DNA from: Bacillus sp. BHET2
Lineage (GTDB): Bacteria; Bacillota; Bacilli; Bacillales; Bacillaceae_B
Reading direction: 5' to 3'
NCBI RefSeq assembly: GCF_005938125.1
Contig: NZ_VCQN01000001.1
Location: forward strand, 1,364,001 to 1,428,000
DNA length: 64,000 nucleotides
Shown here: piece after piece, positions 9,301 through 19,459 of the stretch
How the letters are laid out: the number at the start of each line of letters is the position of its first letter
Position numbering within the stretch: position 1 is the stretch's first letter
Notes under the pieces: model-generated
What the model saw: only the letters and a program-made list of their open reading frames with translations
Database searches by the model: none
Told to the model about the DNA's origin: nothing
Translations under genes and position numbers: made by a program

Positions 9301-12072
9301 TTATGCTAAGTGAGAATAGCTTTCTTTCACAACAGATGCACAACGTGTGCAAAGCGTCGGATGTTCATTATCCTCGCCTACTGTAGTTGTGACAATCCAG
9401 CAGCGATCGCATGTTTCACCTTCAGCTTTTTCAACGACAATATTATTTTCACCGAGGCTTAAAGCATTTTCTGGTGCCTCGTTCACTTCTCCACCGATTT
9501 CAAATGCGGAGACTATGAACAATTGCTTTAGATCTTCTTTGATAGAACCGAGTAACGCTCTTGTTTCATCATTTACGTAAAGGGTCACTTTAGCCGTTAA
9601 CGATTTACCGATCATCTTCTGATTCCGAGCTTCCTCGAGGGCTTTTAATACATCATCTCTTAATTCCAGGAATGCATTCCATTTCTTCTGAAGCTCACCA
9701 GCATTTTCCAATTCCTGGACATCAGGCATATCGGTCAGTTGAACACTTTCCCCTTCAACTCCAGGGATATATGCCCATACTTCGTCGGCTGTATGAGAGA
9801 GAATTGGAGACATTAGTTTCGTAAGTGCCAATAAACATTCATATAGCACAGTCTGAATTGCCCGGCGCTCGTAATGATCTTCTGACTCAATATAAAGAAC
9901 GTCTTTCGCAAAGTCCAAGTAGAAAGAGCTTAAATCCAATGTACAGAAGTTATTCACTGCGTGATAGATGCTTGCAAATTCATATTTATCATAAGAATTT
10001 TTCACATTCTTCACAAGATCATTTAGCTTCACTAGCATAAATTGATCCACTTCTCTTAATTGATCAAAGGATACAGCATTGGTACTTGGATCAAAATCGG
10101 AAAGGTTCCCTAGTAAGAAACGGAAAGTGTTACGGATTTTGCGATACACTTCAGCTACTTGCTTCAGGATTGGATCTGATACCCGGACATCTGCCTGGTA
10201 ATCAACTGATGCTACCCAAAGACGAAGAATATCTGCACCGAGTTGTTTCATGACTTTTTCAGGAACAACTACATTGCCCAATGATTTACTCATCTTTCTT
10301 CCATCACCATCAAGAGCAAAGCCGTGACTTAGTACGCCTTTATAGGGAGCTTTCCCGGTTACAGCTACACCTGTTGTCAAAGAAGAGTTAAACCATCCTC
10401 GATATTGATCTGAGCCTTCCAAATACAAATCTGCTGGACGTTTTAAGTCGTCTCTTTCCTCTAGCACTGCCTGATGTGAAGAACCTGAGTCAAACCATAC
10501 ATCCATAATATCCTGTTCTTTGGTGAACTTACCATTTGGACTTCCCTCATGAGTGAATCCTTCCGGTAGCAGATCTTTCGCTTCTTTTTCAAACCAAATA
10601 TTCGACCCTTGCTCTCGGAAGAGCTTTGATACATGCTCGATTGTTTCATCGGTGATGATCTCTTGGCCATTTTCTGCATAAAACACAGGGATTGGTACAC
10701 CCCAGGCACGTTGACGTGAAATACACCAGTCACCACGGTCTCTTACCATATTGTAAAGGCGTGTTTCGCCCCATGCAGGTAACCACTTCGTCTCATTTAC
10801 AGCTTCTAGTAGTACTTTACGGAATTTGTCAATGGACGCAAACCACTGAGCCGTAGCTCTGAAAATTACAGGTTTTTTCGTACGCCAATCATGTGGATAT
10901 GAATGGGTAATAAAGTTTAGCTTTAATAATGCTCCTGCTTCTTGAAGCTTTTCGGTAATTGGTTTATTCGCTTTGTCATAGAATAAGCCTTCAAATCCTG
11001 GAGCCTCAGAAGTCATAACCCCTTTATCGTCTACTGGACATAATACATCCAGTCCGTATTTCTTTCCTACAAGGAAGTCATCCTCACCATGTCCAGGTGC
11101 TGTATGAACACAACCTGTACCTGAATCTGTCGTCACATGCTCTCCAAGGACAACAAGTGATTCCCGGTCATATAGTGGGTGTTTCGCTACGATATGCTCA
11201 AGTTCAGCACCTTTTACTTTTTTGGAAACCGAATAGTCTTCCCATTCAAGATTTTGAGCTACATCTTCAAGCAATTCTTCTGCAACGACATAGCTATTTT
11301 CTTTCACGTTGACAACGACATAGTTCAAATCTCCGTGAACAGCAATTCCAAGATTGGCAGGAATCGTCCAAGGAGTTGTCGTCCAGATCACTAACTGGGT
11401 GCCTTCCTGAAGGATCCCCTTTCCTTCTGAAACAGCAAAGCCTACATAGATAGACGGAGATCGCTTATCCTGATACTCGATTTCCGCTTCAGCCAGGGCA
11501 GATTCACTAGAAGGTGACCAATAGACCGGCTTTTTCCCTTTGTAGATATAGCCTTTTTTCGCCATATCTCCGAAAACTTTAATCTGTTGCGCTTCATATT
11601 CGGGCTTTAATGTGATATAAGGGTTTTCCCAATCACCACGAACTCCAAGTTGTTTGAACTGTGTCCGTTGGTTGTCAACTTGCTCATAAGCATATTCCTC
11701 ACATAATTTACGGAACTCAGCTGTCGTCATCTCTTTACGTTTCACGCCTTTATTCGTTAACGCTTGCTCGATTGGTAGACCATGTGTATCCCAACCTGGC
11801 ACATAAGGTGCACGAAATCCACTCATGGATTTATATCGGACAATGAAGTCCTTAAGGATTTTATTTAACGCGTGACCGATATGGATGTTCCCATTCGCAT
11901 ATGGAGGTCCATCATGCAGCACGAACAAAGGACGATCACTCGTTCTTTCCTGTACCTTTTGATAAATATTCATCTCTTCCCATTTCTTCTGTGTATCTGG
12001 TTCGCGCTTCGGTAAATTTCCTCTCATCGGAAATTCAGTTTTGGGCATCAGTAATGTATCTTTGTATTCCAT
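9301..12072 (-). CDS. ileS: isoleucyl-tRNA synthetase
   Basis: Charges tRNA-Ile and edits misactivated valine. The 923 residues match the bacterial eubacterial-type enzyme. The class I signatures are HIGH at 64-67 ([11 protein letters not shown]) and KMSKS ([11 protein letters not shown]). The CP1 editing domain carries [11 protein letters not shown] and a [13 protein letters not shown] segment. A C-terminal zinc finger is visible (CDRCWIVT ... CTRCASVV). The ATG follows AGGAGG. Expression is under the isoleucine T-box directly upstream. Confidence 0.98.
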   Translation of the reverse strand: MEYKDTLLMPKTEFPMRGNLPKREPDTQKKWEEMNIYQKVQERTSDRPLFVLHDGPPYANGNIHIGHALNKILKDFIVRYKSMSGFRAPYVPGWDTHGLPIEQALTNKGVKRKEMTTAEFRKLCEEYAYEQVDNQRTQFKQLGVRGDWENPYITLKPEYEAQQIKVFGDMAKKGYIYKGKKPVYWSPSSESALAEAEIEYQDKRSPSIYVGFAVSEGKGILQEGTQLVIWTTTPWTIPANLGIAVHGDLNYVVVNVKENSYVVAEELLEDVAQNLEWEDYSVSKKVKGAELEHIVAKHPLYDRESLVVLGEHVTTDSGTGCVHTAPGHGEDDFLVGKKYGLDVLCPVDDKGVMTSEAPGFEGLFYDKANKPITEKLQEAGALLKLNFITHSYPHDWRTKKPVIFRATAQWFASIDKFRKVLLEAVNETKWLPAWGETRLYNMVRDRGDWCISRQRAWGVPIPVFYAENGQEIITDETIEHVSKLFREQGSNIWFEKEAKDLLPEGFTHEGSPNGKFTKEQDIMDVWFDSGSSHQAVLEERDDLKRPADLYLEGSDQYRGWFNSSLTTGVAVTGKAPYKGVLSHGFALDGDGRKMSKSLGNVVVPEKVMKQLGADILRLWVASVDYQADVRVSDPILKQVAEVYRKIRNTFRFLLGNLSDFDPSTNAVSFDQLREVDQFMLVKLNDLVKNVKNSYDKYEFASIYHAVNNFCTLDLSSFYLDFAKDVLYIESEDHYERRAIQTVLYECLLALTKLMSPILSHTADEVWAYIPGVEGESVQLTDMPDVQELENAGELQKKWNAFLELRDDVLKALEEARNQKMIGKSLTAKVTLYVNDETRALLGSIKEDLKQLFIVSAFEIGGEVNEAPENALSLGENNIVVEKAEGETCDRCWIVTTTVGEDNEHPTLCTRCASVVKESYSHLA

Positions 12073-12154
12073 GATTTCATCCTCCTAGACGTTTCTCTTT
12101 ATTGCCAGCTTTTCTAAATCATTCACTTCTTAATCAGACCATTACTCATTGAAA

Positions 12155-12425
12155 TAAAAAAAAGCTTTCTCATCCCTGAAAAGGGACGAGAAAGCTTTTC
12201 CCGCGGTACCACCCTCATAAAGATCGCTGCCGATCTTCACTCGTTAAGATTCGTAACGTGAATAAGACGCTATTCATTACTATCCGCAAAGAATTTCATG
12301 AATAGGGCTCGAGGGTGATATTCCGCACTTGTGTTCCTTGTCGAGCTCACACCGTCCCCGACTCGCTAGAAAGGATTCATTATAACTACGTACTGTCCCT
12401 GTCTTAGCCTTGTAAATGACAATTT
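12155..12425 (-). promoter_or_regulatory. T-box leader (isoleucine) of ileS
   Basis: Minus-strand leader RNA. Stem I contains the specifier codon ATC (12317-12319, context GAATATCACC). The conserved T-box sequence AGGGTGGTACCGCG lies at 12202-12215. The terminator hairpin AAGCTTTCTC/GAGAAAGCTT at 12161-12199 ends in an eight-T run. Uncharged tRNA-Ile pairing with the specifier and the T-box bulge would favour antitermination and raise ileS expression. Confidence 0.95.
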
Positions 12426-12439
12426 AAGATTGTTGTTCA

Positions 12440-12469
12440 ATTATATGAAAGTATTACTCTTTTCGTCAA
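12440..12469 (-). promoter_or_regulatory. sigma-A promoter of ileS
   Basis: Minus strand TTGACG (12464-12469), an 18-nt spacer and TATAAT (12440-12445), placed just ahead of the T-box leader and overlapping the end of divIVA by 4 bp. Confidence 0.8.
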
Positions 12470-12981
12470 GACAATGTCTCTTCTTCTTTTAAAGTTTTTA
12501 AATCTGTCGCATCCAAATCGAATTCCATTAACTGTTCCCAGTCGTTTGTATCAAGGAGATCAAGCTGAGCTTCAATCAACATTTTAAAACGGGTTCTGAA
12601 CACTTTTGACTGTTTTTTGAGCTCTTCGATTTCAATGGCAATCTTCCGAGCTTTAGACAACGATTCGTTCACGATTCGATCTGCGTTCTTTTCAGCTTCT
12701 CTGATAATTAACTTGGACTCTTTCATAGCATTGCGTTTAACTTCTTCCCCTGCTTCTTGAGCGATGACGATTGACTTGTTTAACGTTTCCTCGATGCTCG
12801 TAAAATGACCTAAACGTTCATTCAAAGAGTTTAAACGCTCTTCCGTTTCTTTCTTCTCACGAATAAGGATTTCGTAATCTTTAATAATTTGATCTAAAAA
12901 TTCGTTAACATCGTCCTCATCATAACCACGAAAGCCACGACTAAATTCCTTATTATGTATGTCTAATGGCGTTAAAGGCAT
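12466..12981 (-). CDS. divIVA: cell-division/polarity protein DivIVA
   Basis: Binds negatively curved membrane at poles and septa, and recruits partners such as MinJ and, in sporulation, chromosome-anchoring factors. The 171 residues start MPLTPLDIHNKEFSRGFRGYDEDDVNEF, the conserved membrane-binding and curvature-sensing N-domain, followed by two coiled-coil stretches. I chose the ATG at 12981; the GTG three codons upstream overlaps its Shine-Dalgarno sequence. It follows the ylm genes, as in B. subtilis. Confidence 0.96.
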   Translation of the reverse strand: MPLTPLDIHNKEFSRGFRGYDEDDVNEFLDQIIKDYEILIREKKETEERLNSLNERLGHFTSIEETLNKSIVIAQEAGEEVKRNAMKESKLIIREAEKNADRIVNESLSKARKIAIEIEELKKQSKVFRTRFKMLIEAQLDLLDTNDWEQLMEFDLDATDLKTLKEEETLS

Positions 12982-13070
12982 GGGAGCCACCTCCAGTACT
13001 TGGTGAATTACATATTTATTATAACTAAAATTTCGACAGCATGTGGGGGAATTCCTTTATTTTTCTTAAA

Positions 13071-13841
13071 TTATTTCAGTATTCCTACAGAAATTCGCCA
13101 TTTATCTCGTTTTGTTCTTCCTTCAATAGACAATAACTTGCTTCTTCCGTACCCTCTTGCTGAAATTACATCCCCTGCTTCCACTTCAAATGAGGCATTT
13201 TCGACGGGTTTCCAGTTAACTTTCACATGATTGCTTTTAATCAAGGTTTGAGCCTTTTGACGGGAATCATTATAAATGGAGGCAAGTACCACATCCAGCC
13301 GTAGGGAACTTACGGTTGTGACTTTATCCTGCCATTGTTCATGACTTTCGATTCTTTCTTTAAGATGAAGATCCTTTAACGAAATCTTCGCCTTACCTAT
13401 CTGTGTGAGTTCCATGCGAACGTATTCTGAAATTTCTTCAGCTAGCAAAAGTTGAATGGTATCGTTCTCGGATATGATATCCCCGAATTTTTCCCTTTTC
13501 AAACCTAATGACATAAGAGTCCCTAATACTTGCCTATGTTCTATTGTAACAAACTTGGACGGATACTGTATTTCAAAAAGCCTAATTCCAAAATCTTCTT
13601 CCTCGGGCTGGAAATAGGAGGGATACAATAAAGCTCTTTTCCGTTCAGCATTTTCCGGATAAAAGGAAAGGAGGATTTCATCGTTATGTCCAATAATTGA
13701 TTCAACAATATGTTGCTGTCTCGGATCTAAGAAGTCCGTGCGCTTCGCCGAATATTGGTTTTCTACGTTCAGTTTCCATTCCAATACCGCGTCCACAAAC
13801 TCTTTCTCGTCCGGTCTGAAGTGTTGATGGATTGAAGACAT
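13071..13841 (-). CDS. ylmH: S4-domain RNA-binding protein YlmH
   Basis: A 256-residue protein with an N-terminal region of unknown fold (QHFRPDEKEFVDAVLEWKL) and a C-terminal S4 RNA-binding domain (RLDVVLASIYNDSRQKAQTLIKSNHVKVNWKPV). YlmH-type proteins are known to act on peptidyl-tRNA stuck on split 50S subunits (the S4 type of ribosome rescue). The ATG at 13841 follows GAGGGG; the GTG two codons upstream is less well spaced. Conserved in the ylmC-divIVA string downstream of the division genes. Confidence 0.92.
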   Translation of the reverse strand: MSSIHQHFRPDEKEFVDAVLEWKLNVENQYSAKRTDFLDPRQQHIVESIIGHNDEILLSFYPENAERKRALLYPSYFQPEEEDFGIRLFEIQYPSKFVTIEHRQVLGTLMSLGLKREKFGDIISENDTIQLLLAEEISEYVRMELTQIGKAKISLKDLHLKERIESHEQWQDKVTTVSSLRLDVVLASIYNDSRQKAQTLIKSNHVKVNWKPVENASFEVEAGDVISARGYGRSKLLSIEGRTKRDKWRISVGILK

Positions 13842-13959
13842 ATGCACACCCCTCTTTGCTTAAAGTATTTGTTCTGACTCTCATTACAAAATAAAAGAAC
13901 TGAAACTGTTCAATCCGGTTTCAGTTCTTCCATGTTAATCTGGATTACTTCATTCACCA

Positions 13960-14223
13960 TTAAATAAGCCATCTAAACAATTGGTATAAACCATTTTGGG
14001 CCAGGTTCAACACAATGAAAGCCACAATTGGTGAAATATCGATCATACCGATCGATGGGACAATACGTCTGAACGGTTCTAAATACGGTTCGCAAATTTT
14101 TACCAGGAACTGACCGATCGATGTTTCTCTTGCACTGGGAAACCATGACATCAAAATATAAATGATTAATGCCCAGGAGTAAATTTGAATTAGTTTTGAT
14201 AAAATTTCATAGAGCAATACCAT
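13960..14223 (-). CDS. ylmG: YggT-family membrane protein YlmG
   Basis: An 87-residue protein with two membrane helices and the YggT signature ([23 protein letters not shown]). Family members are linked genetically to cell division and, in plastids, to nucleoid or thylakoid organisation; the molecular role is not known. It lies 8 bp after sepF and so is probably co-transcribed. Confidence 0.92.
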   Translation of the reverse strand: MVLLYEILSKLIQIYSWALIIYILMSWFPSARETSIGQFLVKICEPYLEPFRRIVPSIGMIDISPIVAFIVLNLAQNGLYQLFRWLI

Positions 14224-14231
14224 AATTTACA

Positions 14232-14678
14232 TTACCACCTCGAATCTGATAGATCTTCCTCTTTTAAAAATTCAGAGATATTCCCGCTTACTTCTACATT
14301 GTCAGGGGTGCATAGGAAAATATTATCCCCTACCCTCTGAATATCACCGCCGATTGCATAAACCGTCCCGCTAAGGAAATCGACAATCCTCTTTGCTTGG
14401 TCATGCTGAATTCGCTGTAAGTTCACAAGGACAGAGCGCCTATTCTTCAAGTGATCTGCAATTTCCTGAGCTTCAGCATATACCCTTGGTTCCACAAGAA
14501 TCACCTTAGATGACTTTTGAACACTCTGCAGACTCACAACATTTTGTTTAGAACCCGCCACCGATTGTGACTTCATAGGCTTTTTCTCCTCAAATTCTTC
14601 TTCATATTGCTCTTCATCATAATCGTATTCATCTTCATCGAGCAAAAAGAATGTTTTAAACTTTGATTTTATGCCCAT
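14232..14678 (-). CDS. sepF: cell-division protein SepF
   Basis: FtsZ-binding protein that arranges protofilaments and tethers them to the membrane. The 148 residues begin with the amphipathic membrane-targeting segment ([13 protein letters not shown]). An acidic linker ([18 protein letters not shown]) follows, then the SepF core ([25 protein letters not shown]-type [22 protein letters not shown]). In the ylm cluster, as in B. subtilis (ylmF). Confidence 0.97.
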   Translation of the reverse strand: MGIKSKFKTFFLLDEDEYDYDEEQYEEEFEEKKPMKSQSVAGSKQNVVSLQSVQKSSKVILVEPRVYAEAQEIADHLKNRRSVLVNLQRIQHDQAKRIVDFLSGTVYAIGGDIQRVGDNIFLCTPDNVEVSGNISEFLKEEDLSDSRW

Positions 14679-14694
14679 TTGTATTCATCCCCTT

Positions 14695-15369
14695 TCAGTC
14701 ATTTCCAACTAATGCAGTTCCAATACGAATGCACGTAGCCCCTTCTTCAATCGCAATCATATAATCATTGCTCATACCCATGGATAATTCTGTACATGGT
14801 GCATGTGAAAGGTGTAGGGAGCATACTTCCTCCTGAATCGTTTTCAACTGGCGAAAACAGGTCCGTAAGAACATTTCATCGTCTGTATGTGGGGCCATCG
14901 TCATTAATCCAACGACCCTAATATTGGTGAATTCTTTTATATTCCCAATGAATTCGATCACTTTATCAGGAGATAAACCATGTTTCGATTCTTCTCCAGA
15001 AACATTTACCTGTACGAAACAAGCAATGGGCTTGTCAGCTCTTTTGTGAATTTCTTTCGCTAATGACAGACGGTCAAGGGAGTGTATGTACGATACTTTA
15101 TCTATGATGTTTTTTACTTTTCTCGTTTGTAGAGATCCGATGAAATGCCAGTGAGGCTTGTCCTTCAGTATCTCCCATTTTTCAGCAAGCCCTTCATCCC
15201 TGTTTTCACCTAGGTGGTCGAGGCCAGCTTCTAGCGCTTCTTCAGCTCGTTCAGTCGATACATATTTCGTGACTGCAACAACACGTATATCTTCAGAAAA
15301 TCTACCACTGCGATCACAGGCAGTCTTAATGTTATCTTGGATGATTTTAAAGTTTTCAATTACTTTCAT
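14695..15369 (-). CDS. ylmE: YggS-family pyridoxal-phosphate homeostasis protein
   Basis: Binds pyridoxal 5'-phosphate and influences amino-acid and vitamin B6 balance; no enzymatic reaction is firmly assigned. The 224 residues are an alanine-racemase-like barrel alone. Lys35 in VVAVTKYVS is the expected Schiff-base residue, and ELSMGMSNDYMIAIEEGATCIRIG is the phosphate-binding end. The ATG at 15369 follows AAGGAG; the TTG seven codons earlier is rejected. It overlaps the end of ylmD by 14 bp. Confidence 0.95.
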   Translation of the reverse strand: MKVIENFKIIQDNIKTACDRSGRFSEDIRVVAVTKYVSTERAEEALEAGLDHLGENRDEGLAEKWEILKDKPHWHFIGSLQTRKVKNIIDKVSYIHSLDRLSLAKEIHKRADKPIACFVQVNVSGEESKHGLSPDKVIEFIGNIKEFTNIRVVGLMTMAPHTDDEMFLRTCFRQLKTIQEEVCSLHLSHAPCTELSMGMSNDYMIAIEEGATCIRIGTALVGND

Positions 15370-16192
15370 CTTTTTTCTCCTTCCAGCCAATATAACTCAT
15401 TATTCTCCCTGTCTTCCCACCATCTCTTCTATAGGAGAAGAAATCATCTTGACAGGATGAACAAAAACCAGAAGTGTAAATTTGATTCGTGTTCAGCCCA
15501 CACTGAACTAATAGACGCTTATTTATTTCCTTTAAGTCCAGCTGGTATTGTCCCTCTTCTATTAAATTATAGGGTAAGTTGTTTTCATCTTCTAGTGTTT
15601 TTTTCACTTTATCGATTACATAGTCATCTACAACGTAGCATTCTTTACATATGGATGGTCCGATGACCACCTCTAGTGAAGATACCTGAGACCCATTTCC
15701 CCTAAATGATTCGACCATTTTTGGACCTATTTCAAGGACTGTTCCTTTCCATCCAGCATGCGCTAATCCAATCATTCCCGTCATCCTGTCCAGGAAATAA
15801 AGGGGGACACAGTCTGCATAACACATGGTTAACAGTATTCTTTCTTCCCGTGTTATAAGGCCGTCAGTATCTTTAATGCTGCTTTCATAATTCTTTGCAC
15901 CTTTTCCTGCGTCTGTTGTCCCTGGAATGAAAATATTATTTCTATGAGTCTGTTCAGCTGCCACCCAGTTTTCGACAGGCATGTTTAAGCGAGAAGCAAG
16001 TAATTGACGGTTATGATTTACTGCCGCTTCTTCATCACCTACATGTAATCCCATATTGAAAGATTCGAATGGTGATACACTAACACCACCCCATCTTGAT
16101 GTAATCCCAGCGACCAACCCTTGGCTTTCTGTTTGCCATGGATCAATGGAATAATAAGATTCTGTCTCTTTAACAAAAGGTTCTTTGGACAC
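15356..16192 (-). CDS. ylmD: YfiH/YlmD-family polyphenol oxidase / purine nucleoside phosphorylase-like protein
   Basis: A 278-residue DUF152 protein. Relatives have been reported as metal-dependent purine nucleoside phosphorylases/adenosine deaminases and earlier as laccases. The metal-site residues appear in LTMCYADCVPLYFLD and GLAHAGWKGT, with a conserved His in LHVGDEE. Normal length. Cytoplasmic, no signal peptide. It lies within ylmC-ylmH. Confidence 0.92.
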   Translation of the reverse strand: MSKEPFVKETESYYSIDPWQTESQGLVAGITSRWGGVSVSPFESFNMGLHVGDEEAAVNHNRQLLASRLNMPVENWVAAEQTHRNNIFIPGTTDAGKGAKNYESSIKDTDGLITREERILLTMCYADCVPLYFLDRMTGMIGLAHAGWKGTVLEIGPKMVESFRGNGSQVSSLEVVIGPSICKECYVVDDYVIDKVKKTLEDENNLPYNLIEEGQYQLDLKEINKRLLVQCGLNTNQIYTSGFCSSCQDDFFSYRRDGGKTGRIMSYIGWKEKKDESN

Positions 16193-16243
16193 GTTGAATC
16201 TCCTTCTTTTTTTAATTAGTGTACCATAGTCCTTTAAGAGCCG

Positions 16244-16531
16244 TCATGTATCGGGAGATTGTTTCGGCTCCTGTAATTGTCCTTGTATATAATGACTATC
16301 TTTATATCTTACAAGAATAACATCTTCGCCAATTTTCACAATGCTGCTCCACGGAATCACAATATCTTCTTCCTTGCCAAAAAAACCCAATATTTTCCCT
16401 CCGCTACCAATCACAATTGCATCAATTCTGCCTGTATCCAAGTTAATCTCAATGTCCCCAATATTACCTAATTTTCTTCCGTCTGAAATACTGACGACAT
16501 CTTTCACCTGAAATTCAGATATGCGTACCAT
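16244..16531 (-). CDS. ylmC: PRC-barrel protein YlmC/YmxH
   Basis: A 95-residue PRC-barrel protein (MVRISEFQVKDVVSISDGRKLGNIGDIEINLDTG). I chose the ATG at 16531, which follows GAGGGC and fits the family start; an upstream frame to 16603 lacks a good ribosome site. Sporulation-linked genes of this family sit next to division or sporulation genes in many Bacilli; the biochemical role is unknown. ylmA and ylmB, which lie between this gene and sigG in B. subtilis, are absent here. Confidence 0.88.
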   Translation of the reverse strand: MVRISEFQVKDVVSISDGRKLGNIGDIEINLDTGRIDAIVIGSGGKILGFFGKEEDIVIPWSSIVKIGEDVILVRYKDSHYIQGQLQEPKQSPDT

Positions 16532-16638
16532 ATCAATCGCCCTCGTTTCTTGTTGTTCATATTGTATATAAAAATGGTGATGGTCTATTGACATATCCCT
16601 CACCTATTTAACCTGTTTATACTATAAGTGTATGCAAC

Positions 16639-16685
16639 AAAAAGAAAGGCAGACCTTCTGTGAGGATGATCTGCCTTTCTTTTCT
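16639..16685. terminator. terminator after sigG
   Basis: Stem AAAGAAAGGCAGA / TCTGCCTTTCTTT with T-rich flanks on both strands. It ends sigG transcription and isolates it from ylmC. Confidence 0.85.
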
Positions 16686-16702
16686 TTTATTCACCTACAT
16701 TA

Positions 16703-16770
16703 CTTGTCGCCTATGGGCAAAACCCTCCGCTTTTCGTTTCTCCATCTCCGGCGGCTAGTCCCTCGAGGTC
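16703..16770 (-). repeat. partial copy of interspersed palindromic repeat
   Basis: On the minus strand it reads ACCTCGAG, CTAGCCGCCGGAG, ACGAAAAGCGGAGG, TGCCCATAGGCGACAAG in that order. These are the same blocks as the fuller element at 57409-57556, without the central hairpin. It sits between the sigG stop and its terminator. Confidence 0.75.
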
Positions 16771-16780
16771 ATTTCGTTTC

Positions 16781-17557
16781 TTATTGAATATTTTTGTTCA
16801 TTTGTTTGATTGCTGCTTTTTCCAGTCTTGAAACTTGCGCTTGAGAGATGCCGATTTCGTCAGCGACTTCCATTTGTGTTTTTCCTTGAAAGAATCGTTT
16901 ACTGATAATGAGTTTTTCACGATCATTTAATCGTCTCATTCCTTCTTGAAGCGCAATTTCTTCTATCCAATGGAAGTCACGGTTCTTTTCGTCGCTCAGT
17001 TGATCCATCACGAATATTGGATCTCCCCCATCATTATAAATGGGTTCAAACAATGAAACAGGATCCTGTATGGCATCTAAAGCAAATACAATTTCTTCAT
17101 GGGACACATCAAGTACTTTTGCTATTTCTTCTGCAGTCGGTTCCTTTGATGTTTCTCCCATTAATTTTTCCCTTACTTGGAGAGCCTTGTAGGCAATATC
17201 GCGCAAGGAACGTGATACTCTTATTGGGTTGTTGTCCCTTAAATATCGACGGATCTCCCCAATGATCATTGGAACCGCGTATGTAGAGAATCGAACATTC
17301 TGACCCAAATCGAAGTTATCGATGGATTTCATTAATCCGATGCACCCTACTTGAAATAAATCATCAACATACTCACCACGGTTATTAAAGCGTTGAATTA
17401 CACTTAAGACGAGGCGTAAATTTCCATTTACAAGCTTTTCTCTTGCACTAATGTCGCCTGCTTGCAATTCTTTGAATAATATTCTCATTTCATCATTTTT
17501 GAGAACAGGTAATTTGGAAGTATCTACACCACAAATCTCGACTTTATTACGTGTCAT
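16781..17557 (-). CDS. sigG: forespore sigma factor SigG
   Basis: RNA polymerase sigma factor of the late forespore. The 258 residues match B. subtilis SigG (260). Region 2 is visible as LVNGNLRLVLSVIQRF ... DLFQVGCIGLMKSIDNFD, and region 4.2 as TQMEVADEIGISQAQVSRLEK. The N-terminus MTRNKVEICGVDTSKLPVL is the SigG-specific start. The ATG at 17557 follows AAGGAGGGG, so the 24 further upstream residues of the open frame are dismissed. It is separated from sigE by a hairpin and has its own sigma-F-type promoter. Confidence 0.97.
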   Translation of the reverse strand: MTRNKVEICGVDTSKLPVLKNDEMRILFKELQAGDISAREKLVNGNLRLVLSVIQRFNNRGEYVDDLFQVGCIGLMKSIDNFDLGQNVRFSTYAVPMIIGEIRRYLRDNNPIRVSRSLRDIAYKALQVREKLMGETSKEPTAEEIAKVLDVSHEEIVFALDAIQDPVSLFEPIYNDGGDPIFVMDQLSDEKNRDFHWIEEIALQEGMRRLNDREKLIISKRFFQGKTQMEVADEIGISQAQVSRLEKAAIKQMNKNIQ

Positions 17558-17594
17558 TCTTTCCCCTCCTTGTAGGAGCTGCTGTACAAAATTC

Positions 17595-17622
17595 AGTATT
17601 TCCTTGAAGAGGAAAAATATGC
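17595..17622 (-). promoter_or_regulatory. sigma-F-type promoter of sigG
   Basis: The minus strand shows GCATA (17618-17622), 14 nt, then GGAAATACT (17595-17603). This fits the GYWTA / GGnnAnAnT sigma-F pattern and lies about 30 nt upstream of the sigG start. B. subtilis sigG is also read from a sigma-F promoter in this position. Confidence 0.55.
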
Positions 17623-17718
17623 ATTTCATTCGAACAAGTTGTGGTCAATTCATCCCAAACCCCTTACGTTATCTGGATAAATCAGAGAAAATTTATTCGG
17701 AAATTGCTGTAAACGTAA

Positions 17719-17752
17719 AAGGCTGATCTTTTCGATTGAAAAGATCAGCCTT
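17719..17752 (-). terminator. hairpin between sigE and sigG
   Basis: Near-perfect inverted repeat AAGGCTGATCTTTT / AAAAGATCAGCCTT starting 8 bp after the sigE stop. The T tract is short, so it may only partly stop sigE read-through into sigG. Confidence 0.6.
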
Positions 17753-17759
17753 CACATTA

Positions 17760-18479
17760 TTAAACCATTTTATTAAATTCTTTCTTTAAACGTTTTATAA
17801 TCCGCTTTTCTAACCGGGAGATATAAGACTGGGAGATCCCTAGCATATCCGCTACATCCTTCTGTGTTTTTTCTTCTTCTCCCATTAAACCGAAACGAAG
17901 CTCCATGATTTGTTTTTCACGGTCTGAAAGCTGATGTAACGCATTAAAGAGCAATTTTTTATCAACAGTAGCTTCTAGGTCTTTTGTAATAATATCTTCA
18001 TCGGTTCCAAGTACATCAGACAGTAGCAATTCGTTCCCATCCCAGTCAATATTAAGTGGTTCATCAAAGGAGACTTCTGAACGAATCTTGTTATTTCTTC
18101 TCAAATACATTAGGATCTCATTTTCTATACATCTCGAAGCATATGTGGCTAATTTGATTTTTTTCTCAGGGTTGAAGGTGTTAACTGCTTTAATGAGACC
18201 AATCGTTCCAATGCTGATCAGATCTTCTATATTGATTCCTGTATTTTCAAACTTTCTGGCGATATACACTACAAGCCTTAAGTTACGCTCAATCAGTAAA
18301 GAACGGGCCGCTTTGTCCCCATTAGGCAATTTGTTGAGTAGTACTTCCTCTTCCTCTTTCGTCAACGGAGGGGGAAGGGCTTCACTACCACCTATGTAGT
18401 AAATTTCATCTGTCTTTAGTCCAAGCTTGATTAAGAGTTTGTACCAATAGTATAAAAATTTAAATTTGAACTTTTTCAT
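17760..18479 (-). CDS. sigE: mother-cell sigma factor SigE (pro-protein)
   Basis: First mother-cell-specific sigma factor, made as an inactive membrane-associated precursor. Length is 239 residues, the same as in B. subtilis. The pro-sequence is the amphipathic basic N-terminus ([20 protein letters not shown], then [11 protein letters not shown]) that SpoIIGA removes. Region 2 ([30 protein letters not shown]) and region 4 ([20 protein letters not shown]) follow. It lies 53 bp downstream of spoIIGA, its processing protease, as one operon. Confidence 0.98.
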   Translation of the reverse strand: MKKFKFKFLYYWYKLLIKLGLKTDEIYYIGGSEALPPPLTKEEEEVLLNKLPNGDKAARSLLIERNLRLVVYIARKFENTGINIEDLISIGTIGLIKAVNTFNPEKKIKLATYASRCIENEILMYLRRNNKIRSEVSFDEPLNIDWDGNELLLSDVLGTDEDIITKDLEATVDKKLLFNALHQLSDREKQIMELRFGLMGEEEKTQKDVADMLGISQSYISRLEKRIIKRLKKEFNKMV

Positions 18480-18532
18480 TGTTGCTCCCCCTTCTATTTC
18501 TTTAAATTGTGAGTATAGTAGTTATAATTGAA

Positions 18533-19459
18533 CTACGAAACGTTCAGTACCGGTTTCCGTGAAGCCATTTTCGGATGAACGATTGCTTGAAAATTTCCAT
18601 CAGCTGAAAATGGTTCTTCCCGAAAGGCAATTAATCCGTTTGGGATATTCCATTCTGATTCATGATCCATCAACACCAATGAATCCGGTTTGATAGCAGC
18701 TAGAAGCTGACTCTTTCTGCCTACCGATTGTGCAGGAACGATTCGCAGTCGATCAGTCCAGCGTGTATCAATGCTTTTCTCTCCTGAAAAAATATCATCA
18801 ACATCATGGCATAATGCCTTTACTTCAGACGGAATACTCCCTTCTAATTCAGCAATCGATAGGATCATCACAGGGCTTTTGGAGATGGGGTCCTGGAGCT
18901 GATTCCCGCTGTCTACAAGGCCGGTAACAGTCCAATGATAATCTTCAATCTTGATGCTTACTTTCAGGAGTTGGTCGTATTGGAGCTTCACGTGCTCAAT
19001 ACTATCCAATCTCCCTTTTGAAAAATACCAGGCAATCGGCAACGCAAGCATAATGAATATCCAGCTTATCGGATCACCAAACCCCCGAATATTAGCTAAT
19101 ATAACCGATGATTCTGCACTGGGATCAAAACGAATAAAATAATGAGACCCAATCAATATCCCCCCTGTAAAGAAGGTAACAAAATAAAACATCAGAAGAT
19201 TTGATAAATAATAGCGTAATCTTCTATAACCAAAGGCTGAATACACCATGAAAATGGAAAATAATAATTTAATAAATGGGTTTCCAGTAATATGTGCATA
19301 AGGTGAAAATGCAAGGAGAATAATAATTGATCCTATTAAACTCCCCATTCCAATTCTCCAGAAGGCATATTGTCTCTTTAAGATGATCCCTGTAAACCAT
19401 AGCAAGAAAAAGTCTACTAACAGATTTAACAACCAGATGACATCCAGATATAAAGCCAA
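18533..19459 (-). CDS. spoIIGA: sporulation sigma-E factor processing peptidase SpoIIGA
   Basis: Membrane aspartic protease that cleaves pro-SigE at the sporulation septum after the SpoIIR signal. The 308 residues have five N-terminal membrane helices (about 1-145). A soluble C-terminal protease domain carries the DSGN motif, with catalytic Asp183 in GLVDSGNQL. The start is a TTG at 19459 after AGGAGGG, with the family N-terminus MALYLDVIWLLN. Operon with sigE. Confidence 0.97.
   Translation of the reverse strand: MALYLDVIWLLNLLVDFFLLWFTGIILKRQYAFWRIGMGSLIGSIIILLAFSPYAHITGNPFIKLLFSIFMVYSAFGYRRLRYYLSNLLMFYFVTFFTGGILIGSHYFIRFDPSAESSVILANIRGFGDPISWIFIMLALPIAWYFSKGRLDSIEHVKLQYDQLLKVSIKIEDYHWTVTGLVDSGNQLQDPISKSPVMILSIAELEGSIPSEVKALCHDVDDIFSGEKSIDTRWTDRLRIVPAQSVGRKSQLLAAIKPDSLVLMDHESEWNIPNGLIAFREEPFSADGNFQAIVHPKMASRKPVLNVS

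Noticed and set aside
17558-17629. N-terminal extension of sigG
   Set aside because: It overlaps the likely sigma-F promoter, and the ATG at 17557 follows a strong AAGGAGGGG and matches the SigG family start.
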